From contig NZ_JAATOO010000007.1 in assembly GCF_011806575.1 (NCBI RefSeq), positions 124,001-188,000 of the forward strand: DNA of 64,000 nucleotides. Direction: 5' to 3'. This document shows, one piece after another, positions 18,243-26,021 of the stretch (positions within the stretch are counted from its first letter, which is position 1; each line of letters opens with the position of its first letter). Under the pieces are notes generated by a model. That model did no database searches, was not told where the DNA came from, and worked only from the letters and a program-made list of their open reading frames with translations. This DNA is from Vibrio hepatarius. Lineage in GTDB: Bacteria; Pseudomonadota; Gammaproteobacteria; Enterobacterales; Vibrionaceae. Made by a program: the position numbers and the translations under genes.

Positions 18243-21131
18243 ATGAAAATAAAACTGTGGTTGCAGTCGCTGCCTTGGCGATTGTTATTTGTCGCTGCGT
18301 TCTTCATACCAACCCAATCATCAGCTCAGCCAACCCTTCTTTCTGACTACTTCATCGAAACTTGGAACTCGAACAACGGTTTGCCACATAACAGCGTTAA
18401 TGCAATTGCTCAAACGGAAGATGGTTACCTGTGGTTCGCGACGTGGGAAGGGGTCGCTCGATACAATGGATTGGAGTTTAAGTTATTTGACCGCAGCCGT
18501 ACGACCTACATGCTTGATTCTGGCTCTCGTGCCTTAACCGCCGAGCAAGGGAATCGCCTTTGGGTCGGTGGCGCGCGTGGCAGTTTTACCTTAAGACAAG
18601 GGGCGACGTGGTTTGGGCAAGATGCCGCACCGAGCTTGGTGAATCATATATATCAGGATGAAAACAAAAACCTCTGGCTAGCGATTCAGGACAAAGGGCT
18701 AGTTTATCGACCTTATCTTGGTGACGGCGAATACGACCAAGAGCAGTGGTTGTTGCAGGATCTGACTGCTTTTCGGATCACTCAAGGTCGCTCAGGAAAG
18801 ATCTTGGTGGCGACAGAACAAGGTTTGTATCGCTTACAAGGTATGACGCCTGAATTGATTACCACCCCAGAGTTTAAGCGCGTGCAGTACTTATCGAGAG
18901 CGAACAACGGTGACTTATTACTGGGCACAGACAATGGTGCTTGGCGTTGGGACGGGCAAAGTTTAAATGAAATTGATAGTGCGTTACGCAATATCAGTGT
19001 AACCGTAATTGAAGAAGATAGCTCAGGTTGCGTGTGGATCGGCACGGTAAACAATGGTGTCGCTCGATACAGTCAGGTTGGCCTAGAGTTTTTTGACGCC
19101 AGTAAGGGGCTACCAAACAACCGCATTATCTCTTGGTTTCAAGATATGGAAGGCGGGATTTGGATCGGAACCAATGGTGGCGTAATACGTTTGCGAGAAG
19201 CGCCAGTCGTCGCGATCACCACTCGTCAGGGGTTAGCTGGTAACTATGTTCGCAGTGTGTTGGATTTGGACGCGCAGCACCTACTGGTAGGCAGTAGCAA
19301 TGGCCTAAGCGTAGTGAATAGTCAAACTGGCTACAGCGCAGAAGTGATTTCAGATTCGATTTCGGTACTCAGTCTTGCTGCCATGCAATCAAAGCAAATT
19401 CTGGTCGGCACATACCAACACGGTGTGCTGCGTTATCACGACGGTGAACTAACGCCAGAGTTCGATCAACGCAATGGTTTACCGGTGAATGAAGTCAGAG
19501 CTATTTTGCAAGACAGCAAAGGGAATCTTTGGTTCGGTACACCTGTTGGGTTGGTACGAGTTTCCCCAGACAACATAATCGACCATTTCACCAACGAGCA
19601 AGGCGGGTTAAATGGCAGTTACGTGATGTCTCTTACCGAAGACGAGTTTGGCAACATATGGGTCGGAACGGGTACCGGCGTTAGCTATTTTGACGGTGAG
19701 CAATTTGTCTCACTTAATTTAGCGGAACTAGAACAAGCGCAGTACGCATTCGGCTTCTATGTCGAAGCGGGTTTTGTCTGGATCGCGACAGACCGTGGAA
19801 TCATTCGCTATCGACAAAGTAACGGTGAAATGGCATTAGTTGGTCGTCCTCAAGGATTACCAATTGATAAGTTTTTCCAAGTGGTAAAAGACGATAAAGG
19901 CTATTTCTGGTTGACGAGTAACCGAGGAATTTGGCGAATAAGCTACCAAGCCGCCCATCAGATAGCAGACGGCGACACGACGCCAATTGAATTTGAACAC
20001 TATGATCAAAACGATGGAATGGCGAGTAGCCAAGCCAACGGCGGCTCAAATCCGGCGGCAGTAAAAACTCAAGATGGGACGCTGTATTTTGCTACCGCTA
20101 ATGGTGTCGCAGCGATTAACTCAGAGCGTTTGACTAGCGCTAGCCAGTACCGCTTTCCGGTGGTGCTGGAATCGGTATCGTTTGATTCGCAAAATGTTAA
20201 CCGAGATGAATTAGGGCAGGCGCCCGCAGGAACGCATCGTGTAGTGTTTGATTATGTCGGCTTGGGTTTTGTGATGCCCGATCGCCTGCAATATCGAACC
20301 AAACTGCAAGGATTTGATAGCGACTGGGTGTACCGGGGCAACGCGACGATAGCGGAATACACCAACCTACCTCCGGGTGACTACCAATTGATGCTAAGCG
20401 CTCGCTACCCATACAGCGAATGGCAAGACAACAAACCCTTATACCGCTTTACGGTGGCGCCGCATTTTTGGCAGCGGCTCGATGTTAGACTGGCGACATT
20501 CGTCGTTATCATATTTGCGATTGCTTTGCTGGTGCGCTTTAGAATCCACAAGCTTGAAAAGAACGAACATAAACTAAAAGCGCTGGTGGAAGCTCAAACC
20601 AAAGAGCTGAGAAAACAAGCTAAAGATTATGAGCGACTTTCGAAAGAAGACGCGTTGAGCCGATTACCCAACCGGCGCGCTTTCGATATCCATCTCAATG
20701 AGACGTTTAACCGTGCTCGAAGTAATAGAGAAGAGTTCTATGTTGCGATTTTGGATATCGATTACTTCAAAAAAATCAATGATAGGTACTCGCATATTAT
20801 TGGTGACAAGGCGGTGGTCGCAATAGCTGAGACTTTAGCCGAGTACGTTGGGGATAGGTCCAAAGTGGCTCGTTGGGGCGGTGAAGAATTTACCATCATG
20901 TACAACGGCAAATATGTCTATGACTACTTTGATGCTTTGAGGCAACGCATCGAGCAAAGTGATTTTTCACACGTTGCCGAGGACTTAGTACTGACTGTGA
21001 GTATCGGTGTATCGACGAATCAAGGCTCAGACAATTACGAACAAGTGGTGAAGCAAGCGGATCACGCGTTATTGCAAGCAAAACGCAGTGGGCGTAACCG
21101 AGTGGAAATCTACGCTGAAAACGAATGCTAG
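18243..21131 (+). CDS. Propeller-sensor diguanylate cyclase (Reg_prop, Y_Y_Y, GGDEF)
   Basis: This is a large membrane sensor of 962 residues that synthesises c-di-GMP from GTP. A signal peptide (about 1-28) leads into periplasmic beta-propeller repeats with recurring units such as GYLWFATWEGVARY, NLWFGTPVGLVR and NIWVGTGTGVSYF (about 30-640). A Y_Y_Y domain follows (about 675-740), then one transmembrane helix (about 748-768), a short coiled coil, and a GGDEF domain. The active-site motif is GGEEF (about 879-883), a catalytically competent variant; no RxxD I-site is seen, so product inhibition may be absent. Such propellers in other phyla sense polysaccharide fragments; the ligand here is unknown. 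Confidence 0.92.
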   Translation: MKIKLWLQSLPWRLLFVAAFFIPTQSSAQPTLLSDYFIETWNSNNGLPHNSVNAIAQTEDGYLWFATWEGVARYNGLEFKLFDRSRTTYMLDSGSRALTAEQGNRLWVGGARGSFTLRQGATWFGQDAAPSLVNHIYQDENKNLWLAIQDKGLVYRPYLGDGEYDQEQWLLQDLTAFRITQGRSGKILVATEQGLYRLQGMTPELITTPEFKRVQYLSRANNGDLLLGTDNGAWRWDGQSLNEIDSALRNISVTVIEEDSSGCVWIGTVNNGVARYSQVGLEFFDASKGLPNNRIISWFQDMEGGIWIGTNGGVIRLREAPVVAITTRQGLAGNYVRSVLDLDAQHLLVGSSNGLSVVNSQTGYSAEVISDSISVLSLAAMQSKQILVGTYQHGVLRYHDGELTPEFDQRNGLPVNEVRAILQDSKGNLWFGTPVGLVRVSPDNIIDHFTNEQGGLNGSYVMSLTEDEFGNIWVGTGTGVSYFDGEQFVSLNLAELEQAQYAFGFYVEAGFVWIATDRGIIRYRQSNGEMALVGRPQGLPIDKFFQVVKDDKGYFWLTSNRGIWRISYQAAHQIADGDTTPIEFEHYDQNDGMASSQANGGSNPAAVKTQDGTLYFATANGVAAINSERLTSASQYRFPVVLESVSFDSQNVNRDELGQAPAGTHRVVFDYVGLGFVMPDRLQYRTKLQGFDSDWVYRGNATIAEYTNLPPGDYQLMLSARYPYSEWQDNKPLYRFTVAPHFWQRLDVRLATFVVIIFAIALLVRFRIHKLEKNEHKLKALVEAQTKELRKQAKDYERLSKEDALSRLPNRRAFDIHLNETFNRARSNREEFYVAILDIDYFKKINDRYSHIIGDKAVVAIAETLAEYVGDRSKVARWGGEEFTIMYNGKYVYDYFDALRQRIEQSDFSHVAEDLVLTVSIGVSTNQGSDNYEQVVKQADHALLQAKRSGRNRVEIYAENEC

Positions 21132-21148
21132 TTTAAGTCACGAAAACG

Positions 21149-21189
21149 AAAAGCCGGGAGCAAATGTCTCCCGGCTTTTTGTTTTTTTA
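21149..21189. terminator. Terminator between sensor gene and Sua5 gene
   Basis: AAAAGCCGGGAG pairs with CTCCCGGCTTTT around a 7-base loop, followed by a long T-run. It ends the sensor transcript and may also serve the convergent gene. Confidence 0.9.
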
Positions 21190-21191
21190 TA

Positions 21192-22154
21192 TTAGATTTT
21201 TGACTGAGCGCGATTCAAACGGTCGTGCACCGCAAACCACTCTTCAGTGACCGGTGGGCGCTCTACCCAAATCTCGTCACATTGCAATTTGTCCGCGTCG
21301 TCTAGTGAGCGGTAGAGGTCGTGCGAGTACTGCGCGACGTCGCTGGGCATCTGCTTGGCGGTAAACTCGGCGTTTGCCGCTATAGCCGTTAGGTGCAGGT
21401 ACGCAATTTTGTTACCGTTAGTCTCTGGCAAGTTCTCAGCATCCACCAAACGGACTTTGGTATTCGGCTGGTAGTGACTGGTCACATTGCCCGGTACGGC
21501 AACCGAGTGGGCTTTCGGAGACAGCACTTCCTCTCCCAGAGTTTCTGACAATTGCGCCGCGGTAATCGGTCCGGTGCGTAGAATTCGAAATGGCTTTTGC
21601 GTCAGGTCGATAATGGTTGACTCCAAACCGTGGGCACAATCACCACCATCCAATACTGCTGCGATCTTACCACCCAGAGAGTTCAAAACATGCTCGGCGG
21701 AAGTCGGGCTGAGCTTTTTATATGGGTTTGCCGAAGGAGCCGCGACCGCCATACCGGAAGATTGTAGCAGCGTACTGAACACATCATGCGCAGGCATACG
21801 AATGCCAATGGTGTCTAAGCCACCCGTAACCACAGGAGTAACATGAGGCGCTTTTTTCAACAGCAAGGTAACGGGGCCAGGCCAGTAGGCTTGTGCCAAA
21901 GTATACGCTTCTTCAGGAATATCGATCGCCCAATCGGTCAATTGCTCCACACGGCCAATATGCACAATCAAAGGGTGATCGGCTGGTCTTCCTTTCGCGG
22001 CAAATATCTTTTTCACAGCGTCTGGATTGGTGGCATCTGCGGCTAAGCCGTAAACCGTTTCAGTGGGGATCGCCACGAGCTCACCGCTGGCGAGAATCTC
22101 TTTGGCTTGATCAATGTCTTTTTGCTCTAGGGCAGAAAGATAAAGCGTGTTCAA
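21192..22154 (-). CDS. Threonylcarbamoyl-AMP synthase, long Sua5 type
   Basis: This cytoplasmic enzyme makes threonylcarbamoyl-AMP from threonine, bicarbonate and ATP for the t6A modification of tRNA. The YrdC domain covers about residues 10-200, with IPTETVYGLAADA, KGRPADHPLIVHI, WPGPVTLLL and the SANPYKKLSPTSA loop. A C-terminal Sua5 domain extends it to 320 residues, longer than E. coli TsaC (190). The in-frame GTG at 22178 lacks a ribosome site, whereas TTG 22154 has GAGGA 8 bases upstream, so TTG was chosen. Function is well established for the family. Confidence 0.88.
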   Translation of the reverse strand: MNTLYLSALEQKDIDQAKEILASGELVAIPTETVYGLAADATNPDAVKKIFAAKGRPADHPLIVHIGRVEQLTDWAIDIPEEAYTLAQAYWPGPVTLLLKKAPHVTPVVTGGLDTIGIRMPAHDVFSTLLQSSGMAVAAPSANPYKKLSPTSAEHVLNSLGGKIAAVLDGGDCAHGLESTIIDLTQKPFRILRTGPITAAQLSETLGEEVLSPKAHSVAVPGNVTSHYQPNTKVRLVDAENLPETNGNKIAYLHLTAIAANAEFTAKQMPSDVAQYSHDLYRSLDDADKLQCDEIWVERPPVTEEWFAVHDRLNRAQSKI

Positions 22155-22477
22155 TGTTACTTCCTCAGAATTGGTCACGAGAGACCGATGTGCTGCGTTA
22201 TCCGAGCCCGCGCCGTGCGGTTCAAAACGAAGGCGACATTATACTCAACTAGTGTGAAGATGCGAGCACTAGCAGTACTGTGCTCTGTTCGCGCAAAATT
22301 GCCTCGTCGATTCCTTCATTAAGCTATTGATAAATGGTTAGCAGAGCAAAACTGCCGACCTCACTCTGCCTTATCATTAGTGTATTTCTCTTCAATGCGT
22401 AATTTTTTTCATCCACTTCCGGTCTATTCAAGCAGCGTATGCATTTCAAATATGACATTTGACTTCATGGAGGGGAA
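22155..22477. other. 323-bp divergent promoter region
   Basis: It separates the Sua5 gene from the dedA-olsF operon and must hold the operon promoter. I could not name a confident -35/-10 pair. GGAGGGGA just before 22478 is the dedA ribosome site. No ORF or RNA is supported. Confidence 0.5.
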
Positions 22478-23068
22478 ATGTTGGCCGCCTGTATCCAAGA
22501 AATATTGAGCTTACATCTGAGCTCGCCGCTGTGGCTGTTTATTGGCATCGTGCTGATTTCCTATCTCTTGGAAGATCTTGCCATCGTGCTGGCCGCAGGG
22601 TTAGCCGTGGAAGGTTACCTCCCTTCTTTGGTTGCCATCGTTGCCATTTTTGTCGGTATTACTACTGGCGATTTAGCGCTCTATTGGTTGGGCAAATATG
22701 GTCATAGTGTTCGTTTTTTGCGTTATCACACGCTCAAGCATAAAGCGTTTCGCCAGGTGAGAGGGCGTATTCAAAGTAAGGCTTTTGTGAGTTTGTTTGT
22801 GATTCGCTTTATCCCTGGATTGCGCACCTTAGGTTACACCCTAAGTGGCTATTGCCTGGTGCCGATGCGTGTTTTTTTGTTGGCGGTCATGCTCGCCAGC
22901 GCGCTCTGGGTCGGAGGCGTGTTTGGGTCGGTGTACTGGTTAGGTAGTCAAGCTTTCTTGGCACAAAGCTCGTGGCTTTGGTGGTGGGTGTTAGGCGCAT
23001 TTTTACTGCTGACCGTTATGAATCGTGTAGTGAGCCAGTCTTGGTCAAAAGGAAAAATATCAACATGA
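22478..23068 (+). CDS. DedA-family membrane protein
   Basis: The inner-membrane protein has 196 residues with about five hydrophobic segments. DedA features are LLEDLAIVLAAGLAVEGYLP near the N-terminus, GDLALYWLGKYG, and the conserved RFIPGLRTLGYTLSGY (about residues 109-124), including the arginines essential in E. coli homologues. DedA proteins act in proton-motive-force-dependent lipid carrier recycling or lipid flipping. An unusually strong GGAGGGG precedes ATG 22478. It is the first gene of a six-gene operon and its stop overlaps the next start (ATGA). Confidence 0.92.
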   Translation: MLAACIQEILSLHLSSPLWLFIGIVLISYLLEDLAIVLAAGLAVEGYLPSLVAIVAIFVGITTGDLALYWLGKYGHSVRFLRYHTLKHKAFRQVRGRIQSKAFVSLFVIRFIPGLRTLGYTLSGYCLVPMRVFLLAVMLASALWVGGVFGSVYWLGSQAFLAQSSWLWWWVLGAFLLLTVMNRVVSQSWSKGKIST

Positions 23069-24192
23069 ATCGAGCCATTGAAATGATTGAGCAAGGCCGA
23101 GTGAATGCGGGCATGCCGTTGTTAAGTCAATCACCCAAACGTGAGATTTCGCCTTATGAATTTCTGCCGAGCTGGTTTTTTTATACTCCGGTGGTGGTTC
23201 AGAGTGTCGTGCAAGGTTTGTGGCATCGAGACATCACGCTGCCATTAATTGCGAATCCCGCCATACATCTCAGCGGCATGGTGGGGGAGTCCAAGCATGA
23301 TATTTTGACCTTAGCGGGCAAAGAGGCGCAGCGCTGGATTTCTCCTTTCATCACCGTCAGCAAGCATGGGCAGGATATTGAGACTCTGTTGGTCGAGATC
23401 GAGCAATCGCTGCTTGATGCCGGATTGACTTATCCCTTGGTGGCAAAACCCGATCTTGGCTGCCGTGGTGCGGGCGTGAAGCTTATCGAAACCGAACCGC
23501 AACTCCGTCAATATTTGCACACTTTTCCGCAGCAAGCGCGGTTTCTGTTGCAGCAAAAAGCGCCTTTTTCGGCAGAGGCGGGGGTGTTTTACGTTCGTCA
23601 TCCACAAGAAAAGCAGGGGCGGATTATTTCGATCACGCTGAAGTACGCGCCATCGGTGGTGGGTGATGGTCAGCGAACACTGAAAGCATTAATTGAAGAC
23701 TCGCCTCGAGCAGGTAAGTTGACGCATTTGTATTTCCCAAGGCACAGCAACAAGTTGGATTGGGTGCCTAGCGCTGGTGAAGAAGTACAGCTAGCGTTTG
23801 CGGGAAGCCACAGTCGCGGTTCGATATTTCGCAATGGTAACCAATACATCACCCCTGAGCTGACTCAGCGTTTAGATGCCATTTTTGATGATTTCAACGG
23901 CTTTCATTATGGACGGCTGGATATCAAGTTCGCAGACATTGAACAGTTTATGGCTGGAGAAAATTTCACCATTTTGGAAGTGAATGGTGCCAGCAGTGAG
24001 GCTGCCCATATTTGGGACAGTGAAACGCCTTTGCTGGAGATCTTTTCTACGTTGCTTTTGCAATACCGACTGCTTTTCCAAATTGGAGCCCAACAGAAAA
24101 AACTGGGCCACCGAACGCCGAAAATCCGTGAATTGCTTCGCGCTTGGCAAACTGAGCGTCAATTAGTTCGTCAGTATCCCGCTACCGATTAG
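23065..24192 (+). CDS. ATP-grasp ligase of unknown substrate
   Basis: The cytoplasmic protein has 375 residues with an ATP-grasp core. The N-lobe Lys is in LVAKPDLGCRGAGVKL (about 127-142), and the metal-binding residues lie in YGRLDIKFAD and FTILEVNGASSEAA (about 300-315). ATP-grasp enzymes join a carboxylate to an amine or thiol through an acyl-phosphate; annotations resemble D-Ala-D-Ala ligase, but the substrate is unknown. The frame is open upstream to 22972, inside dedA, but ATG 23065 overlaps the dedA stop and follows AAGGA, so translational coupling is likely. Its position in the olsF operon suggests a role in lipid or envelope chemistry (inference). Confidence 0.85.
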   Translation: MNRAIEMIEQGRVNAGMPLLSQSPKREISPYEFLPSWFFYTPVVVQSVVQGLWHRDITLPLIANPAIHLSGMVGESKHDILTLAGKEAQRWISPFITVSKHGQDIETLLVEIEQSLLDAGLTYPLVAKPDLGCRGAGVKLIETEPQLRQYLHTFPQQARFLLQQKAPFSAEAGVFYVRHPQEKQGRIISITLKYAPSVVGDGQRTLKALIEDSPRAGKLTHLYFPRHSNKLDWVPSAGEEVQLAFAGSHSRGSIFRNGNQYITPELTQRLDAIFDDFNGFHYGRLDIKFADIEQFMAGENFTILEVNGASSEAAHIWDSETPLLEIFSTLLLQYRLLFQIGAQQKKLGHRTPKIRELLRAWQTERQLVRQYPATD

Positions 24193-24215
24193 CCCCCATT
24201 GTTAGGAATTTCCTT

Positions 24216-24770
24216 ATGTTAATGATTGCCAAATCAGACAACCAACAAGCCAGAATGGTGATGAGTTATCCCGCGGTTGTGCAGGGGTGTTTAGAAACAC
24301 TTGAACAAGCACAGCAGTTTTTACTCGATATTGAAGATCGTCATTATGTGACACCCGCGGCCCCTTACGTAAGCAGCAGTATTGGAGAACATTTTCGTCA
24401 TTGGTTAGATATTTTTCATGCTATTCGCTTAGCCAGCGAAGAGATTGACTACAACCAACGTCGCCGTGGTCACGCTGTTGAGCACTCTATCGAACAGGCG
24501 CAAGCAGAAATCGCGCAACTCACGACGTGGCTAGGGAATTTGAGCGACGAAGCGGCAGTGATGAAAGTCTCCGTGACCAGTGAAGTGACACTCTATCAAA
24601 CACGGATTGCAGAGATGCAATCAACCCTTGAGCGAGAGTTGGCTTTCGCGGCGCTACACGCCAATCATCATTTCGCTATGGCCAAAGTGGCGGCGCAGGT
24701 GATGCAAGTTGAAACCAATAGCGCGTTTGGCATTGCACCAGCCACCGCGACTTACATCCGAGGCGAATAG
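24216..24770 (+). CDS. DinB-like four-helix protein
   Basis: The 184-residue protein is predicted all-helical. The metal-site residues typical of DinB proteins are visible: His in SIGEHFRHWLD (about 52-62) and the C-terminal HANHHFAM (about 145-152). DinB-like proteins are putative metal-dependent transferases (bacillithiol or mycothiol type) or of unknown function; there is no proof of activity here. AGGAA lies 8 bases before ATG 24216. It sits third in the operon, 23 bases after the ligase. Confidence 0.8.
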   Translation: MLMIAKSDNQQARMVMSYPAVVQGCLETLEQAQQFLLDIEDRHYVTPAAPYVSSSIGEHFRHWLDIFHAIRLASEEIDYNQRRRGHAVEHSIEQAQAEIAQLTTWLGNLSDEAAVMKVSVTSEVTLYQTRIAEMQSTLERELAFAALHANHHFAMAKVAAQVMQVETNSAFGIAPATATYIRGE

Positions 24771-24771
24771 C

Positions 24772-25527
24772 ATGTGTTCGGTGACTTGGCTTATAGAGCC
24801 TGATGGCTATCAACTGTTTTTTAATCGTGATGAGCAAAAGGCAAGGCCACTGGCGTTGCCCCCTCAGCAAGTTTGCATTCAACAAACATCGGTTCTCATG
24901 CCGATTGATCCCAAAGGACGAGGCAGTTGGATCTCGCTCAATGAGCATGGGCTTTCCTTGTGTCTGCTTAATTACTATCAAGGAAAGGTGCCTGCCGGGG
25001 AGTTGGTTAGTCGCGGTTTATTGTTGCGTCATCTTTCGCCCCATCAGCGAGTTGGGGACATTGTGAAAGTGTTTCGAACCATTCAGTTGAAACGCTTAGC
25101 GCCTTTTACTTTGCTGGCGTTTGAACCATCGTTGACGGCGCGTTTTGGTGATGTCATGGCATTTGAATGGAATGGGGAAACACTACGGATCTTTCCTGTA
25201 GATAGTCCGCTGTTTTCTTCCGCTGTGCATTTCGATGCTGTGCAGCATTATCGTCAGCAACTTTACCGTGAATGCACAGCAAAAGAGAAAACGCGCGAGT
25301 CTCTGTTGGCATTTCATCGTGCCTTTGAGGCAAAAGAGCCGCATCTCTCCCCGTGCATGGTACGAGAAGACGCGCATACCGTGAGCTTCACCGCGATCAG
25401 CGTCAATCGTCAGCACAAGCGCATGAGTTATCTCCCTGGGTTGCCTGTTTTACAGCTTTCAGAACGCGCACTCGAGGAACACGGTTATCACATTAATCCT
25501 GCCGCTGCAGCGGCAAATGATCATTGA
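24772..25527 (+). CDS. NRDE-family (TANGO2-like) protein
   Basis: The 251-residue protein starts with MCSVTWLIEPDG and carries the FNRDE motif that names the family at residues 17-21. The conserved second-position cysteine and the fold are reminiscent of N-terminal-nucleophile hydrolases, so C2 may become the N-terminus after Met removal (inference). Human TANGO2 is linked to lipid/acyl-CoA homeostasis; bacterial roles are unknown. The open frame reaches back to 24709, but ATG 24772 lies 1 base after the dinB stop and follows GAGGCG. It precedes the YHS gene by 14 bases. Confidence 0.82.
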   Translation: MCSVTWLIEPDGYQLFFNRDEQKARPLALPPQQVCIQQTSVLMPIDPKGRGSWISLNEHGLSLCLLNYYQGKVPAGELVSRGLLLRHLSPHQRVGDIVKVFRTIQLKRLAPFTLLAFEPSLTARFGDVMAFEWNGETLRIFPVDSPLFSSAVHFDAVQHYRQQLYRECTAKEKTRESLLAFHRAFEAKEPHLSPCMVREDAHTVSFTAISVNRQHKRMSYLPGLPVLQLSERALEEHGYHINPAAAAANDH

Positions 25528-25541
25528 GTAAGGAGCTCACA

Positions 25542-25979
25542 ATGAAAAAATGGTTTGCTGTTTTATTGATGCTGGTGAGCGCGACGAGCTATGCCGCTGA
25601 TGAAATCTACACGGGCTTTTTTAGCAACAAGGCTTTGGATGGGTATGACACCGTTGCTTACTTCACACAAAACAAGCCAGTGAAAGGAGAGGCCAAATTC
25701 AAAACGCAATACAAAGGTGCAGATTGGTTGTTTGCATCGCAAGCGCATCTTGATTTGTTTCTCGCTAATCCAGAGAAATACGCCCCTCAATACGGCGGTT
25801 ATTGTGCTTGGGCCGTTTCCGAAAAGAGCGATTTTGCTCCGGGAGACCCACAATACTGGGCGATTGTTGATGGCAAGCTTTACCTCAATTACGACCAAAA
25901 AATTAAGCAATGGTGGGACGAAGCACCGCAGCGACACATCACACAAGCCGATGCGAATTGGCCAGCGATGCTGAAGTGA
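25542..25979 (+). CDS. Secreted YHS-domain protein
   Basis: The 145-residue exported protein has a signal peptide ending near SYA (residue 18). The YHS-like core is GYDTVAYFTQNKPVKG then WLFASQAHLDLFLANPEKYAPQYGGYCAWA. YHS domains often bind metals through cysteines; here one Cys (GGYCAW) remains. AAGGAG lies 8 bases before ATG 25542; an in-frame start at 25524 overlaps the previous gene and is less likely. It is common in marine bacteria, with unknown function, and is fifth in the dedA-olsF operon. Confidence 0.85.
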   Translation: MKKWFAVLLMLVSATSYAADEIYTGFFSNKALDGYDTVAYFTQNKPVKGEAKFKTQYKGADWLFASQAHLDLFLANPEKYAPQYGGYCAWAVSEKSDFAPGDPQYWAIVDGKLYLNYDQKIKQWWDEAPQRHITQADANWPAMLK

Positions 25980-26021
25980 TAGTCGCTTGATGTTGGTTTT
26001 AACGCGCGTGGAGAGAGAAGT

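Noticed and set aside
22972..23064. Longer N-terminus for the ATP-grasp gene
   Set aside because: It lies entirely inside dedA in another frame, and ATG 23065 has ATGA coupling and an AAGGA upstream.
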